Origin: Wuchereria bancrofti
Lineage: Eukaryota > Nematoda > Chromadorea > Rhabditida > Onchocercidae
Length of the DNA: 64,000 bases
Assembly (NCBI GenBank): GCA_005281725.1
Contig: SSBO01000012.1
Span: forward strand, 6,946,907-7,010,906
Direction of reading: 5' to 3'
Shown: piece by piece, positions 27,823 through 41,232 of the stretch
Layout of the letters: each line of letters opens with the position of its first letter
How positions within the stretch are numbered: position 1 is the first letter of the stretch
The notes under the pieces: generated by a model
Seen by the model: the letters and a program-made list of their open reading frames with translations, nothing else
What the model was told of the DNA's origin: nothing
Databases searched by the model: none
Program-made: the position numbers and the translations under genes

Positions 27823-30800
27823 ATGACATCAACCACTGTACTTGACCTTACAACAAAAATAGCAGCAGCGACAACGACAATGACAACAGTAACGACAACA
27901 GTAACGGCAGCATTAATCAGTAGTCTTAACATTTTGGATGATATAACTGTATCAAGCTCATTTAACAAAACAGCGACTGTTGCAATTGTTTGCTTATTAA
28001 TTGGTATGATAATTGTTGCAACATTAGTTGGTAATTTGTTAGTAATAATGGCTGTCTTATTGGTGCGAAAGTTGAAGATCCAACCAGCAAATTATTTGTT
28101 TGTTTCAATGGCATTTGCTGACTTCTGTGTTGGTTTATTTGTAATGCCCATTGCATTAATCGATTTGCTTACTGATCGCTGGATTCTTGGTGGAGTGGTA
28201 AGAGCTTTTTTAGTTAAAAATTTGGTCGATGGTACTGTAAGTAACGATTCTCTACTTTGTGGGAAAAAATTCATGAGTTAACGTAATTTCAATGCCATGA
28301 GCGATATTGGACAGATGGAAATGCTGACGACAAATCATGCCACTGATCTGACGATCATCATCATTATACGGATTCGTAAGCATTCAGTGCACCCAGCTTT
28401 CATAAATGAAGCACTTAACGGATTTCTACTTCATCTACATGGAATTAACATTTCTTGAAAACGCTGGATCACCCAAATAATATCAGTTGCAGGTGTGCAG
28501 ATTTTGGACATCAGCAGATTTAACTTTATGTACAGCTTCTATAGTAAATTTATGCATGATAAGTGTCGACCGTTATTGCGCCGTTAGTCAGCCATTGCGT
28601 TATGCCGCTCAGCGTACTCGTCAGCGAATATTCTGTTACGTTATTATCGTATGGATTTTATCACTTATTGTCAGCATATCACCACTTGTTATTTGGCCAG
28701 CAAAAAGTACCGAAGGGAAATGTCAAGTCAGCCTTTCTTCTTTCAATAATTAATCTCATCAGATAGAAATTGACTCATATTCAGTTGTAGCAAATAATGA
28801 ACTCGTAGGAAATTATTCAGGTCTTACTCCAAAAAAAGAGTTCTACCATACTGCTATTTTCTATCATCTCCCCTAATTTATGCGCCATAAATATAAATGA
28901 TTTTTTTTTGACTGAACCAGGAATTGAATTTTATGCTCATGAATTATATGTTATGGTTTTTACACTTCACACTGTTTTATCGTAGGGACTGTGAAGTCAA
29001 ATAGCTGCAAGTGATCATGAGCACCAAAAACTTTTTTAGAAAAGTTTTTTTCTAAAAAAAAACTTTTTAGAAACTTTTTTTTTTTGGAACACATTTCTCT
29101 TTTCCATTTTTTGAACTACCAGAACATGAGGAGAGTAATGAAATTCAGTAAAAAGAAAATGCAAACTTTTAGAAGACAATTGCAGTAAATGTTGGTGGGA
29201 AAGAGTGTGCGAAAAAAAATAAAATGGATTCGTGGGAACATCATCTTTGGTTTACTTCTTACATCAAATTTCAAATTGTTTCTTATTTCCAGTTGTAAAA
29301 CAAATGATGCAATAATCTATTACCAGTCCATTTTTCTGAAAAGGCTTTGTTGTGTTCGTCCTCATTCAGTGTGCCTGATATCTTAGTTCCAAGAAATTAA
29401 AGAAGAAGTGGACTAAGCTTAGAGAAAACCATTTTAAACCAAAGATGATGCTCTCACGAACCCAACAGATATGGGCTCTGTTAAGCTGGTTTAAAAAGCC
29501 TGCTATAAATCACATTTTGATAAAAAAAGAATCGGGTTCGAGACCTATGTGTTTTCACTTTTTGCTTCTCAAATTCTGTGCACTTCATTGTTTCACAAAA
29601 GAACTGTAAAAACGGTGTATTAGAGATAGCCCCATAAAGGAGATTCTCGAAATATAGCTTGAAAATGTAAGTACAACTTTCATTTCAATCAAACTTCTGT
29701 TTACATGTGAAACACACCTTTGAATTATGAACCATTTCATAAGTTCAATAACTTTTTAATTTAAAAACTTTAAAGAAAAAAATCTTTCTAGTTTTGTGCA
29801 TGAAATCTTAAAGTCACTTGTAACTGGCATTTAATCATCTTTTCGTTATTTATTAAAACATTTGGTAATTCATTCTTAAAGATCTTCAAAGGAAAGCTAG
29901 ATTAAATTTAACCATCCCAAATTAAGATGGGAAGGTACGGCTAAAACACCTGAACAGTAATTAAACAGATATTAACAGACTGTTAACTAAGTTTCAACAA
30001 ATTTCTGAGATTACAACATCACATAGTGCATATATCGGAATGGTTAAATGATAACAAGTCAGTATCAGATGTTAATCGTACATTTGCTGTAGCAATAGCA
30101 GTTACGAAGGTGCACGCATAAATGTACTCTTTCAATTTTTAGGTCATTCAAAATCCAGTTTATCAAATCTATGCTACGATGATTGCATTTTATGGTCCGA
30201 CATGTATTATGATCATATTATATGCAAAAATATGGTTGGCTGCTAAACGACTATCTGAACGTGATCGTCTGTTAACAGTTGGAACAAATGGAAGTGTTAA
30301 TGGTACCAGCCTTGCCAAGCCACATAGTCCAGCTAGCCTAAATGATCCGTCAAATCGGAGTAATAATAATAATAATAATAATAATCTCTATCATTATCAT
30401 CATCATCAACAGCATCATCATCATCGTTCCCCAGCCATTTTACAAAAAATACCAATGGTACTTTTTTATGTTCTAACTACTCTTTTCATATTTTTGACTG
30501 AAATAAGTGAAAGTCTCGAAAGTTATCGAAATAATAGATTTTAAATTTTTAATTAAAAGTTTCTGTTTCAGTTAAATTTTATTCTCAACACAACTCTATA
30601 GTAACTAAACCTCATTTAACATATAGCTTATCTGTTTCGCTAAAGTCTAAAACAAACGAGATTAACACATAGTTATTAACAATATCAGAAGACCAGTTTC
30701 CCTTTAATAGGACTACAGAACTTAAAGTGCCATACACCAGTGTTTGATTAACACAACTTTATTTGTCCGGTAAATGGAAACAATTCCAATTCTTTCCAGT

Positions 30801-31853
30801 ATAGTTGAAAAATATCAAATTCTCCACCCATCAAATTGTCTTGAAGGGAAATAATGCTCGTTTTTTACAATTCCTCTCATGTGGTCAATTTTTAATTGCA
30901 AAAAAAAAGTAAAAACGAAATTCTCTTATTACAAAGCAGAAATAACACAAGCCATTACAAATATCTATTAATGCCATTATAGCATTGATCAGCATTTCAT
31001 TGATCACATTCTCGGCATATTTCACAGTCAGGTCACTACTGCCTGTCAAAATATTGGATGTGCACATTTTTAAGATGTCGTAGACTTTCCCATCCATCAA
31101 AATGAAGTAAAGAAAAAGTACATTACGGATGTTTTTAGACGTCCTAAAACGTTTCCTGAGGAATAGATTTGACTATGATCATTGTAGTGTTTTGAATGCA
31201 ACTTTTCAACTGGACAAGACAGCGATTTTATTCTTTCTTGAGAATTTATTGGCAGGGAAACCAATTTTTCTAGGTGCATACCAATAAATTTCATGAAAAA
31301 AGTGAAGGGAAGGCACGTAAGACGCTCGGTATAATGATGAGTGTTTTTGTGATATGTTGGTTACCATTCTTTCTATTGGCACTCTTGAAATCCCAGGGAT
31401 TCCTGCCGCCAAATTGGTTGGATCATCTGGCACTTTGGCTTGGTTATTCAAACAGGTTTGTTGAGTGTTTTGTTTAGTACTTTATTAAAGGATTCACTGA
31501 ACAAAAGAAACCACTTCTCTAATCCAATTAGTAAGCCTGAAAACTGACGAAGGAATGCTTAAAATTACCTTTCGTCTACGAATTATAATTGCACTATTAA
31601 AAAAGGAAACTGTAATGATCAGAAGAGGAAGGAAAACCATATTACTGAAATAGTGAGATAAGGGACGAATTATCTGAAGACAGATTTCGTGACTTCAAAC
31701 AAAATTTTCAGCCTAATGAATCCGCTGATTTATTGCAAACATAATCGTGAGTTTCGCATACCCATTCGCGAAATGCTGTGTTGTCGTTTTCGCACCTTGC
31801 ATTCTGTAATGCGGAAAGAAAGTTTTACGAGTAAATATGGCCCTTCACGGTAA
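27823..31853 (+). CDS. Biogenic-amine-type rhodopsin-family GPCR (serotonin/octopamine/tyramine class)
   Basis: Five exons, all phase-matched: 27823-28197, 28493-28726, 30143-30457, 31274-31455, 31712-31853; 415 residues. The N terminus is Thr-rich with an Asn-Lys-Thr glycosylation site. TM1 has GNLLV, TM2 LFVSMAFADF, then the ECL1 Trp and the Cys of TM3. TM3 carries the amine-binding Asp (SADLTLCTASI) and ends in DRY. ECL2 has a Cys; TM5 has FYGP. ICL3 is short, with an eight-Asn run (from the (AAT)n DNA at 30361) and His/Gln tracts. TM6 has CWLPFF; TM7 has NSLMNPLIY. TM5 has Ala, Thr and Ala at positions 5.42, 5.43 and 5.46 instead of the Ser residues typical of catecholamine receptors, which leans towards serotonin-like ligands; this is inference. 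The orthologue among nematode ser/tyra/octr/dop genes was not determined. It sits in the plasma membrane, probably in neurons or muscle. Confidence 0.95.
29029..29085. repeat. Imperfect A/T inverted-repeat cluster in GPCR intron 2
   Basis: Alternating blocks resembling ACTTTTTTAGAAAAG and its complement (CTAAAAAAAAACTTTTTAG) could fold into an A/T-rich hairpin. It lies in the 1.4-kb intron 28727-30142, which otherwise shows nothing recognisable. The 816-bp intron 30458-31273 also holds nothing recognisable. Confidence 0.6.
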
Positions 31854-33396
31854 TAACTTTTATTTAAAACGAGCCGAAATTCTTTTGCTTAATCAACAGA
31901 CAACACATGATTCTTACAAATAGCTACGTGGAAATTAAAACTATTAGGTAAAGACTTCTTGTAGCATTTTAAAATGGAACCACTCACTTTTCGTCTTCGA
32001 AAGTGGTGGATTAACAAAGGTTCTAAAAAAACTACCACGAGACGAGTGTCTCGTCAATTGCTTATTTTACTAGAACTTGCACACATAGTATCAATTTTTT
32101 AAAAAAGAAAGTAAGTCTAGCTGCTAAGCTAAACTTCGCTTCTACCTCTTCTACCTTCAAATAAGTGGTAGTCAATGGTACCCGTGAAGGTTACGTGAAG
32201 AAAAGACTCAAAGTCGATTTGAGGTTAAGACTGTGAATGGGTAAATATTTTCCAGAAAAGTAACGAGTAACCATTTCAGGTTTCGAGCAATACAAAGCAC
32301 ACCGATGATACTGAAAACATCTGCCATTTGAAAAAAAAAAAAGAAAGAAACATCAGACAGCGCATAGTAATTATAAGCAAACTTAAAATTTCAAGAACTT
32401 AATTTAGTTATCTGTGTCCTACATAATCTCTGCTATGCAAATTCTTCTTTAATTGTGCTAGTATTTGTGTTATCAATTATGCCAGTATGACTTTGAATCC
32501 GATCTCAGCGAAGTGCATTTTTTCAACTACAAGTTGTTACTACTGCTTTTTTGAGAGAAAAAATATTCACTTTTTTTCTGGTTTCCAATAACACTCAAGA
32601 ATGAAGACGCCATTAAATAGGAAATAGAGGCTTTCAGATTCCAGAACGACCAAACGATCCCCACAAATTCAGAACTAAACACCTTTAACTTCATCAAAAC
32701 GGCAAATGTCAAGAATTATGCAGCAGTAAAGGGAACAAATATTCCATAAGGTAAAATCGAAAACCATTCAACCACAGAACATTAATCCAAAAATTAACAT
32801 ACAATAAGTCAAGGACAGCACAGCTTAGATTAGTTATGCTTGGTGAACAAAAAAAAGTTTTGTGACCTCCATCAACAATTTTCCTTATGCTTTGAAATTT
32901 CTTAGAAGTTTTGAATAAAATTTCGTTAACGTCTTGAATCATAGCAAGCAGACTCAGAGAATCCTTCTAAAATTATCTAATGCAGAACAACAAAAACATC
33001 TTTTTGTGACTTGCGCTAAATACTACTTTCGGTTAAGGAATATCAGAAATATTAATAATACCTACAAATACTTCAAACAGTATTTGTTTGAAGAATGACT
33101 AAAAACGAATATTTTTTAAAATATTCCGGTAATAAATCGTCACTGTAAACTCATCCTCAGAGATTAAATAACCGCAGAATTTGATAAACTAATTAATAAA
33201 CCAAAGAAATTCATTTTTATAAATGAAATGATTCCATGTGGTTATCATCAGAAACCTCTTCGTTACCATCGCTACCTCTCCAATATCCTCTCATAACTGG
33301 TAATTAAAAGTTGCTTGAAATTCAGCTTATTCCAAACCTACATCCATGCGAAAATTAAAAACCAATGATGAGTTGCTACTCCGCTAGCGCAATAAA
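31854..33396. other. Convergent intergenic region, GPCR to MIC60
   Basis: Both flanking genes end here. No exon, RNA gene or repeat family is recognised. The plus strand becomes A-rich rightwards, in keeping with the minus-strand MIC60 gene. It presumably holds both 3' UTRs. Confidence 0.5.
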
Positions 33397-36300
33397 TCAA
33401 TATACAGATGAATAATTATTGACAGCGGCATGCGCAAGAAGTAATTCAGCAATGAAACGTGCTTCCAGATGTGTTCGAACATCATTTATCCAGCCACGTG
33501 CTACAAACCTTGCTGGACCCGTCAAAAGTTGTAAAATACGCACTGCCGAATTCAGATCCCCTTCTGCTACAAAACTTTTTGCTCTTGACAGTACTTCATA
33601 TGAATCCAATGTCATCGGATCAAATTTTGCCTGAAATATACAGCGATAAATTTAAGGCTTCAAATTTCATGTTAACTGAATTTCATCTCGTGCGCAACTG
33701 AAAATGCAGTAACATACATTAAAAAGCGGTTAGTGACTGCATCAGTATGCAACGAACACGTGGAGAAAAGTTCATCTTAAAGTCAGAGTTCGAAAAAGGA
33801 CTTCGCTACCATTTTTGGAAATTTCCCAGGAGGATCGAAAGACATCGCATTCTGCAAGTATGATAAACCGTATTGGAATACCCCAACATTGCTTTCATCC
33901 ATTTTGGCCACTCGACGACATATTTTATATAGCTGAAAGAATAAGTGCAGAAAATGCATAGATGTGAAATATGAGGTATAACTGCAAGAAATTTTAAACG
34001 ACTACCTTAGTGAATCTTGCCTTCAAATCTTCTTCAGTATAAACACCATTATATATTGTTTCATCTGGAAGTGCATTAATCAGACACGCCACAAATTCAT
34101 CATTACTGTCAGCTTCTCGAATCATTTGAAGCTAGAAAATATTTTTTGATGAAAAAAGTGTACAGAAGCTTATTTATGAATGTAACTGGCTCATACTAAA
34201 AAAGGAGCAAAATAATTCAGTTACTTCAGTTGCTAATGGCTTACGGCGTGCATCATCATTAGTACCATTTCTTTCTCCGTGTATCACGGAATCGATCAGA
34301 TTATGAGCAGCTATCCATATCTGCTTAGCACGACGATTTTCGACATCCTTTAAAAAATTTGTAATTGGAAAAGACAATTAACTGTCTTCGCAATTATTTT
34401 GTATTTCATTTCGTTTTTGGGTACGTATCGAATAATAAAGATCTTACTGATAACAACCTAGTTTCCTCAGAACCATAAAGCAAATCAGAAACATGATGAG
34501 CCTGATTAGCTACCAAGTAAAACCAAATAAACAACAGTTCAATCAACGGTATGTGATTAGGAAATGGTTGCACATTCAAATTAACAAGTTGTGAATAAAC
34601 AACATGGAAATGTATTTCATTCGTCGCAGAATTCGAATTTGCCAATCATAAATGCACTAGCACGTCTTTCTCATTACAAAAATTAATTTACCATAATTTA
34701 CGAGGAAAAAGCACCTGTGAAGTTCGCGATTTCAAAGCAGCTTCAATACCCTCTAGCTTACCCTGTGCAGCTGCTAATTCCTTGCTAAGTTGAGAACGCC
34801 ATTCGATAATAGCTTCTTCAATCTAAAATATCAAAATGCAGTTTACATGTAAATGAAAAAAAAAAAAAAGATAACGAAAAAAATGGATCTAAACAATAGA
34901 AGACTATACCAGCCATCCGGAAAATTTTCCCACTGATTTTCAAAATTACAAGTTTTTTAAAGGCTAACCTTCTGTTTCTCTTCTATTTCAAAAAGATTTC
35001 TTTGCACACGTACAACTTCTTCAATATGATCAGAATGAGCAGCAGCTGCTTTTTGCAGTTTTTCTTCAAGTTCAGCTTCCCACTGTTCTCTTTGCATTGA
35101 AAGCTGAAAGGAATAAATCCCAGAAACGATAACACCAAAAAGCTATAAATTATAACATGAACCGACAATCTGAATTCTTACCATTTTCTCAGCTTCTAAT
35201 TGGATTTCTTCACGGATTGTTTGGATCTTTAGATTTATTTCTTCCTCGGTTAGTTTACTTTGGGATTTCCTTTGTTCTTCTAAAGCACATGCGATATTCT
35301 GCTCTTCGCGAACCTAAAAATCCTTATCTTCCGGTCATAATTTCGGAAAAAAAATCAATTTTACGCGCTAAAATACTCACTGTGAAGGCGATGCCTGGCA
35401 TCGCTAGAACATAACGAAATTTACTGACTACAAGTATGCAGTGGGCGTGTGATAAGCACGCAGCAGACTGAGCCTGAATTTGCTAAAAACTAAAGGCAAA
35501 TCTCACTAATGAAAAAATTTTAATCAGAATTCGACGTAAACAATATCTACAGGGTATCGCAAAAATATACCGTCCGAATGTATACAAACCAGAAAAAAGC
35601 ATACTTGCTGTTCCGCAAGTTGTTTCCTTAACTGATCCACTTTTAAATGTGCATGTGCAATTAATGCGTTCAATTCTTCTTCGTTCAATTTAGAATCTGT
35701 GATTGGAAAACCGTATGAAAATTATGAAAATCGTGTACAAAAAAAAAGGAAAAAAAAACTTGAAGATCACTTGCTTCTAGAAATTCTGCTTACAGAAACG
35801 ACCCAAATATCTTAAATTTATCATCATAAATAAAATGAGTCACCGGCTATTCTATATTTGAATATTTCAAGTCATATAATGAAGTCCTTAACTACCACAA
35901 TTTTAATTAATTTCGTTATTTAAATTTTGTTCCAAAGTGGAATCTTTAAAGTTTTTTTTTTTGTTTAAATTATCAAATAACCACGATAAGATGTGAGCAG
36001 ATCATATGCAACGCAAATAAAAATGTCAATTAAGTTCAAAATATACATTTTTTTGAACTGCAATTTTATAACCTCATTATCAATTAAAACAAAATTTAAC
36101 AAAATTCCAATTCATTCCCTTATTTAAATTACAGGAACTGACACAAATTGTAGGATTTTCATAAGATCCATCCTTAAGTTTTTTTTTATAAAATGATAAA
36201 CTCGGTTTTTTCATCACTTTCGACAATCATCCAAAATTTCTTTATTTTCCAGAAAATCAACCTTGCGCATGGATATCAACATTTGGAAGAACTGATTTCA

Positions 36301-37958
36301 ACTCAGATGCAAACTGCTTCCGGCTCTTATCAATCAACTCTTTGTATTCATTGAGAATACGTCCTTCATCACGAGTTTTTTTGATTAATAAATTCATTTC
36401 ATCAAGTTGTCGATCAAGTTTACTAATAGTCTCACGAGCATTTTGTAATAAAGGATTACTGCGAGTCGGTTCCGCTGCTTCTCCTTGTTCGATTATCTGC
36501 AGAACCTTCATACTGACATTCCAAAACAAAACAAAACAGCTTAACAAAATTTAGGGAAACTTCCAGACAAATAAAGATTTATTAAAAACTGAAACGACCA
36601 ACCTTCCTGACACTATCCAAATAATTTCTAGCATCACTCTCTTCCCTAGTATCATTATTAGCAGCTCTGTCAACTTTTTGGAGCGCATTTGTCACTCGCG
36701 TCCAATCTCCTTCCTAAAAAAATACAATGACCATTAAAATACTATTCTCCATGCACGCAGAAAATTTGTCAGTCAAAACCATAGCTAACTTCGCCTTCAT
36801 CAATCGTTTGTTTCATCACACGCGTATGTTCATTTATAACATCGACCGTTTTATATTTTGCTTCTGTTGCTGAATGTACTTTTTCAGTAGCAGACTGCAG
36901 AGATGTCTTTAACATCTCTTCTATAGCTGAAAATTAGAATAGTGAATGAAATTTTCATAGGTATTCTCAAGTTCTCATTTTTTATATGCAATGGAAGGAC
37001 AGACGATCAGCATAAAAACTATGAACCAGAATCAAATGAACTTGATACTCTTAACAACAAAGCTTATAAATAATTAACCAACAAAAGAATTTTGATGGAT
37101 AGCATTCGTTTTTAAGCATATATTTCATAAATGCAAACTTCCATGCTGTATTCTTTGGGATATGGATTCTTTTTCCAGGCTTACTGCTTTCTCAAGCTTA
37201 CTGCTCTTTGATGTCGGTGCCGGTGCTGCGGCTGTTTTGAGAAAAAAATCCGTTTTGTGTCCACTTTTTTTCTTTTCGTTTTCGAAATACCTTGAAATAA
37301 AAAAGGTTGCTGATCCGAAATCCAACAAGACAAAACCAGACATAAGGAAAGTCAAAAAAACCAAGATTAGATTGGAGAGAAACGAAACTTTAAGAATTGT
37401 TTTCATACTTCACGGCATCAAGCAAAGCAAAGGTTAACGGTTTAACAGTCGAACCTCATGTGAGCTTTTTCAGATCGTCTATATATGGCTGTCTCTCATC
37501 CACGCGATTAATTGCAGTGCAAAACACAAAGGTAAACTAAATCTTGATGAAATGGATAATTAACCATACCAGTAATATGAAGCACCTCCACCAGAAACTA
37601 CCGCCAGTAGTAGTATGAGGAAACCACTTCCACTTGGTTTCCGACCAGTATCGCTGAAAAATAATAAAAAAAAGTAGATGTACCGTTTTGAATCACAATT
37701 TTTGGCGGAAACAACTGTATGCTCTAACAAAACTGATCTTTCATTTTCTGTATTTTTCATTTAATTTACTTTTCTCTTTTAATATGTTTTTGATACGAGA
37801 AAGACTCACTGTAAAGATCCTTTATTTCGGAGGAAATTTTGCCTACTGATTCCCACTCCATGAATGCGTAGAAAACTGGTGCTTGAGCCAGAGACTCTAT
37901 AAGGAATCTGACTAAAGCATTGTGAAGTCGTACAAAACGAGCTACAAGGTGGAAGCAT
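33397..37958 (-). CDS. immt-1: MIC60/mitofilin, core subunit of the MICOS complex
   Basis: Fourteen phase-matched exons on the minus strand: 37958-37810, 37653-37565, 37231-37139, 36926-36790, 36713-36603, 36505-36262, 35696-35605, 35313-35182, 35103-34969, 34822-34715, 34347-34225, 34131-34006, 33932-33810, 33630-33397; 631 residues, within the family's usual range. Residues 1-50 are rich in Ser/Arg and lack acids, as expected of a mitochondrial presequence. One membrane segment follows (about 59-79, [16 protein letters not shown]), then a Pro/Ala/Lys-rich linker, a long charged coiled coil (about 110-420) and the C-terminal mitofilin signature ([31 protein letters not shown]). Family members sit in the mitochondrial inner membrane, face the intermembrane space and shape crista junctions. 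The chosen ATG (37958) is the first in frame after an acceptor-like TTTTCAG; an in-frame TTG lies 33 bases further upstream. Confidence 0.93.
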
Positions 37959-39182
37959 AAACCGTAATGTCTGCTGAAATCTAGATGCCAAAGACTCCTG
38001 AAAATAATACTGGACTGATGATATGAACTAAAAAGAAAAAAAACTAAATATAAAATTCTGATCCATAAATATTCGCGATTGTTTGCTTCTTCCAAGTGCA
38101 ACTGGGGATCTCGAAATGATAATGGACAATAGTTTACGGAATATGTGCTAGAAAAAGGAGATTATTTAACATAGAATGGATAAATGAGACATAAGAAAGA
38201 GTTTCCAAATTTTTGTTTCAATTTTGGAGGAACTATCTGACGAAATGAAACTAAAACAAAAAGCTGATATGTATATATTATAGATCAACAAAGGGTGAAA
38301 GGAAAATGCAGAATGAAATTGAAAGTTACTAATTATTAGTCCGTCTGTTAAACGAATCTGATCCATGAACTAAAAAATCATGAAAGCATCAAAAAAACCA
38401 ACTAAGAAGTCTGAAATTAGGAATTTTTAGGGAATAGTGAGGATCATAAAATGGATGGGCTCAGCAGGCGTTTATAGACGAATTGCATTTCCCACAAAGC
38501 TAGTTTCTTATCCACTTAGTTTGATGGAAATGGTTAGCAATGTAATGCTTAATACGTTGTAAGATGTTTATTGTAAGAATCACGCTGATCTAAAATTTTA
38601 TACCTGTAGGATGCGAAGCATAAAGAAGATCGGAAATGAGTGACAGTGCCTGAAATGAAATTCATGCCAGATATTGGCGGACAGACAGAAAATACAGGGA
38701 ATGAAATCCCCATCGTCATGTCCAGATTAATGATTATATCATTCAATGATTATGGCAATTTACATCCCAAAAGAAGGTCCGCTGGTAATAAGCTAACCCC
38801 GAAACACTCAGGAAAAAATGGCTCTGCAAATAACTACTGGTAGTACAAGACAGATAATTTTAGGTAGATGGAATAAAAGTTATGACTGATTAACAAATAC
38901 CATCTGGAAACATGCCCACTATTACAGACTAGCTCTCAAACGTTGAAGACCACCTACAATGTGTATGAAGGGATTTTTAGTTTCACAGTGGCAACTTCAT
39001 TTGGTGGTCGCTGAGGTGTAGGAATGGAACTTTGCAAGGGTTTGTAAGGTAGTAATATAACTTTGTCATATAATTTTGTGAGATAGTCATACAACATCCA
39101 TATAACTTTGTCATTTAGTAGTCTTTTCATTTTAATGACTTCAGCGATTCTCTAAGAAAACATTACATTTAGAAAAGATCAA
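37959..39182. promoter_or_regulatory. Divergent promoter region shared by MIC60 and KTI12
   Basis: The two start codons point away from each other across 1.2 kb with no other supported gene, so both promoters should lie here. Two acceptor-like sites mark the edges: TTTTCAG on the minus strand (AG at 37999-37998, 40 bases before the MIC60 ATG) and ACATTTAG on the plus strand (AG at 39171-39172, ten bases before the KTI12 ATG). A frame at 38640-38843 (plus) is open but resembles no known protein. Confidence 0.55.
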
Positions 39183-41232
39183 ATGCCATTGGTTGTTGTG
39201 TGTGGGAAACCATCTTCTGGAAAGAGCACACTTACTGAGTGCTTGTGTAGATTTACTGTGACAAGGAAATCTCAGCGAGTTGAAGTGGTATCCGATAACA
39301 TAAATGCCTCATTTACAAGGTCGATATACAAAGATTCTCACGAGGTTCTCTTTAAAACTTAGTACTGCTTTTTCTTCTACCGTAGCGTGACTCTCATCAA
39401 TTTTTTGTTACATAAAATATAGTAATGATTCCGACATTATGGAATGCTTTAGTAATAGGTCTTTGATATTATGAAATTATGAAACAATTTCATATTATGA
39501 GAAAATTTCATGTTATTATGAAATTTGATATTATGGAACGATCGTTATGAAACAGCAAAAGTAAGATGAGGTGACTTGTCGAATAGTTTATATGAAGTGT
39601 CTGCGTACCTTGTTTTAGGAACGAGAGCATCGTGCAGTGCTGAAATCAGAGGTGCAGCGCTTACTTTCAGAAGATTGTTTGGTTATTTGCGATTCGTTAA
39701 ATTACATCAAAGGTAGGCTTCATTTGGATATTACTCGTATATCACTTGCTTCATACTTGTATAGCAAAATTGATGCAAACAACATACTGTATTATACTTC
39801 AGCAATTTACAGGTTTCAGATATGAGTTGTTTTGTATAGCAAAATTGATGCAAACAACATACTGTGTTTTGTATTGTGATGCCAGTGAGAATATTTGCCA
39901 ACGGCTTAACCTAGAGAAAGAAAAAATTGAGAGGTAATTTTGATTCCTCATTAATAAACCTTTGATAAATAGATGGAATATGTGATCCCTAGACCGACCG
40001 GAAATACATGGGAAATTAAAGGCTGTATTTGGTATTAAATATAGTTAATAAACTGGTTCATGGATTGGAGTATGTTCAAACTTCAAGTTCAAAATGGATT
40101 TCGTAATGAGGCTTAGAGAAGATGCGTTAGCAAGTTTTCGGAGATTTCCCTCCTCATGATATCCTCTTGATGTAGTAAGTTCTGTTTTTGTGATAAATTA
40201 GCTGGAAATGTTCCCATAGTTCTGATTTTTGTTGATTCTGTCGCTATACACAATTCTTGTTTCCAAGAGGCTTTTGATATATATTATAAATCTCTTATAG
40301 ATATAAAGCAGATGATATAATAGAATTGGTGATGCGTTTTGAAGAGCCTGCTGCAACAAATCGGTGGGATTATCCGCTTTTTAAGGTTGAAATTGGAACT
40401 GGTAGTGGAACTCATTGGAGATATGATTCGAGTTTCGAACAGTGCTTTTGTTTACTTGGACTGAATGAAAAGAATTTACCTCTGGAAGATATATATCTTT
40501 GGTTATTCGAGGTAAGATTAATTCAAGTCTGAACTTTCCAAATATCCGCAATTATTCTGTCACTTCAGTATCTAGATTATATAGAGATTTTTAGGGTTGT
40601 CTTTTCGTATTGGGTATCTCTTTTTGAAAAGATACATTCTTTATAGGGCAGAAGTTTGTCCGCTAATGAAAGTACTGAAAGTGCGTCGCTTATGCCGACA
40701 GATTTTCTACATGTTCTTGACCACGTAACTAAAGAAGTTGTAACTAGTGTTATGCAGCAACAGCGGACGGCTTTGCCAGGCGATGCCTTCATTGTACCAA
40801 ATTGTATTTTGGACGACGACAAGGTGCAGTAATTTTGCATCATTTAATATTAAATAAACCCGACTGTACTTGAAAAAAACTTTTATTTTAGTTAATCTTG
40901 CTAAAACGTTTGATTAGAAGGTTTTTATTTGCGAAACTTTATGCTAAATTTTAGAAGTACGATTGTAGTAGTCTGTAACATAAGTGTTGTTCCCTCATTG
41001 CAACAGACTGTTGAAAGTATTGATTCCCAGTATCTTAAAAATATATTTTAAAGTGTGTATATTTTATGTCGTTGTAAAGTTGAGTGTTTAGGTATTGTTT
41101 ACAAGACAGCGATCTTTTGCCGAACTCTCAGGACTGCGACGACAATTCATCACTTATATGAAGTTGCATCCGTCGAATGACATGTCTAAATTTGCTTCGT
41201 TATTTATTAATTATCTCAATGCAAATCCCTAA
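39183..41232 (+). CDS. kti12: KTI12, Elongator-associated P-loop protein
   Basis: Six phase-matched exons: 39183-39344, 39619-39712, 39813-39933, 40301-40511, 40647-40823, 41092-41232; 301 residues, close to the family length. The N terminus MPLVVVCGKPSSGKSTLTE contains the Walker A loop (GKPSSGKST) typical of KTI12. Further family features are CDSLNYIKGFRYELFCIAK, with the Asp-Ser-Leu-Asn-Tyr-Ile-Lys-Gly element, then a Cys-Asp switch, FEEPAATNRWDYPLF and the C-terminal LRRQFITYMK. KTI12 binds tRNA and nucleotide and works with Elongator in modifying the tRNA wobble uridine. Intron 2 carries a copy of part of exon 3 (see findings). A likely poly-A signal AATAAA lies at 41298-41303, 66 bases after the stop. 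Confidence 0.95.
39757..39865 (+). repeat. 34-bp direct repeat: intron copy of a KTI12 exon 3 segment
   Basis: Positions 39757-39790 (intron 2) and 39832-39865 (exon 3) are identical over 34 bases, 75 bases apart. The exon copy encodes CIAKLMQTTYC. The segments between and before the copies are only loosely alike, so this looks like an older or partial tandem duplication. Confidence 0.9.

Noticed and set aside
27756..27968. Antisense frame over GPCR exon 1
   Set aside because: Val-rich mirror of the ACA/ACG Thr codons on the coding strand.
29461..29545. GGGTTCGAGACC, resembling a tRNA B box
   Set aside because: No matching A box, acceptor stem or cloverleaf arms could be found around it.
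34406..34645. 79-codon minus-strand frame inside a MIC60 intron
   Set aside because: The flanking MIC60 exons (34822-34715 and 34347-34225) join directly in phase and keep the family sequence, so an extra exon is not needed.
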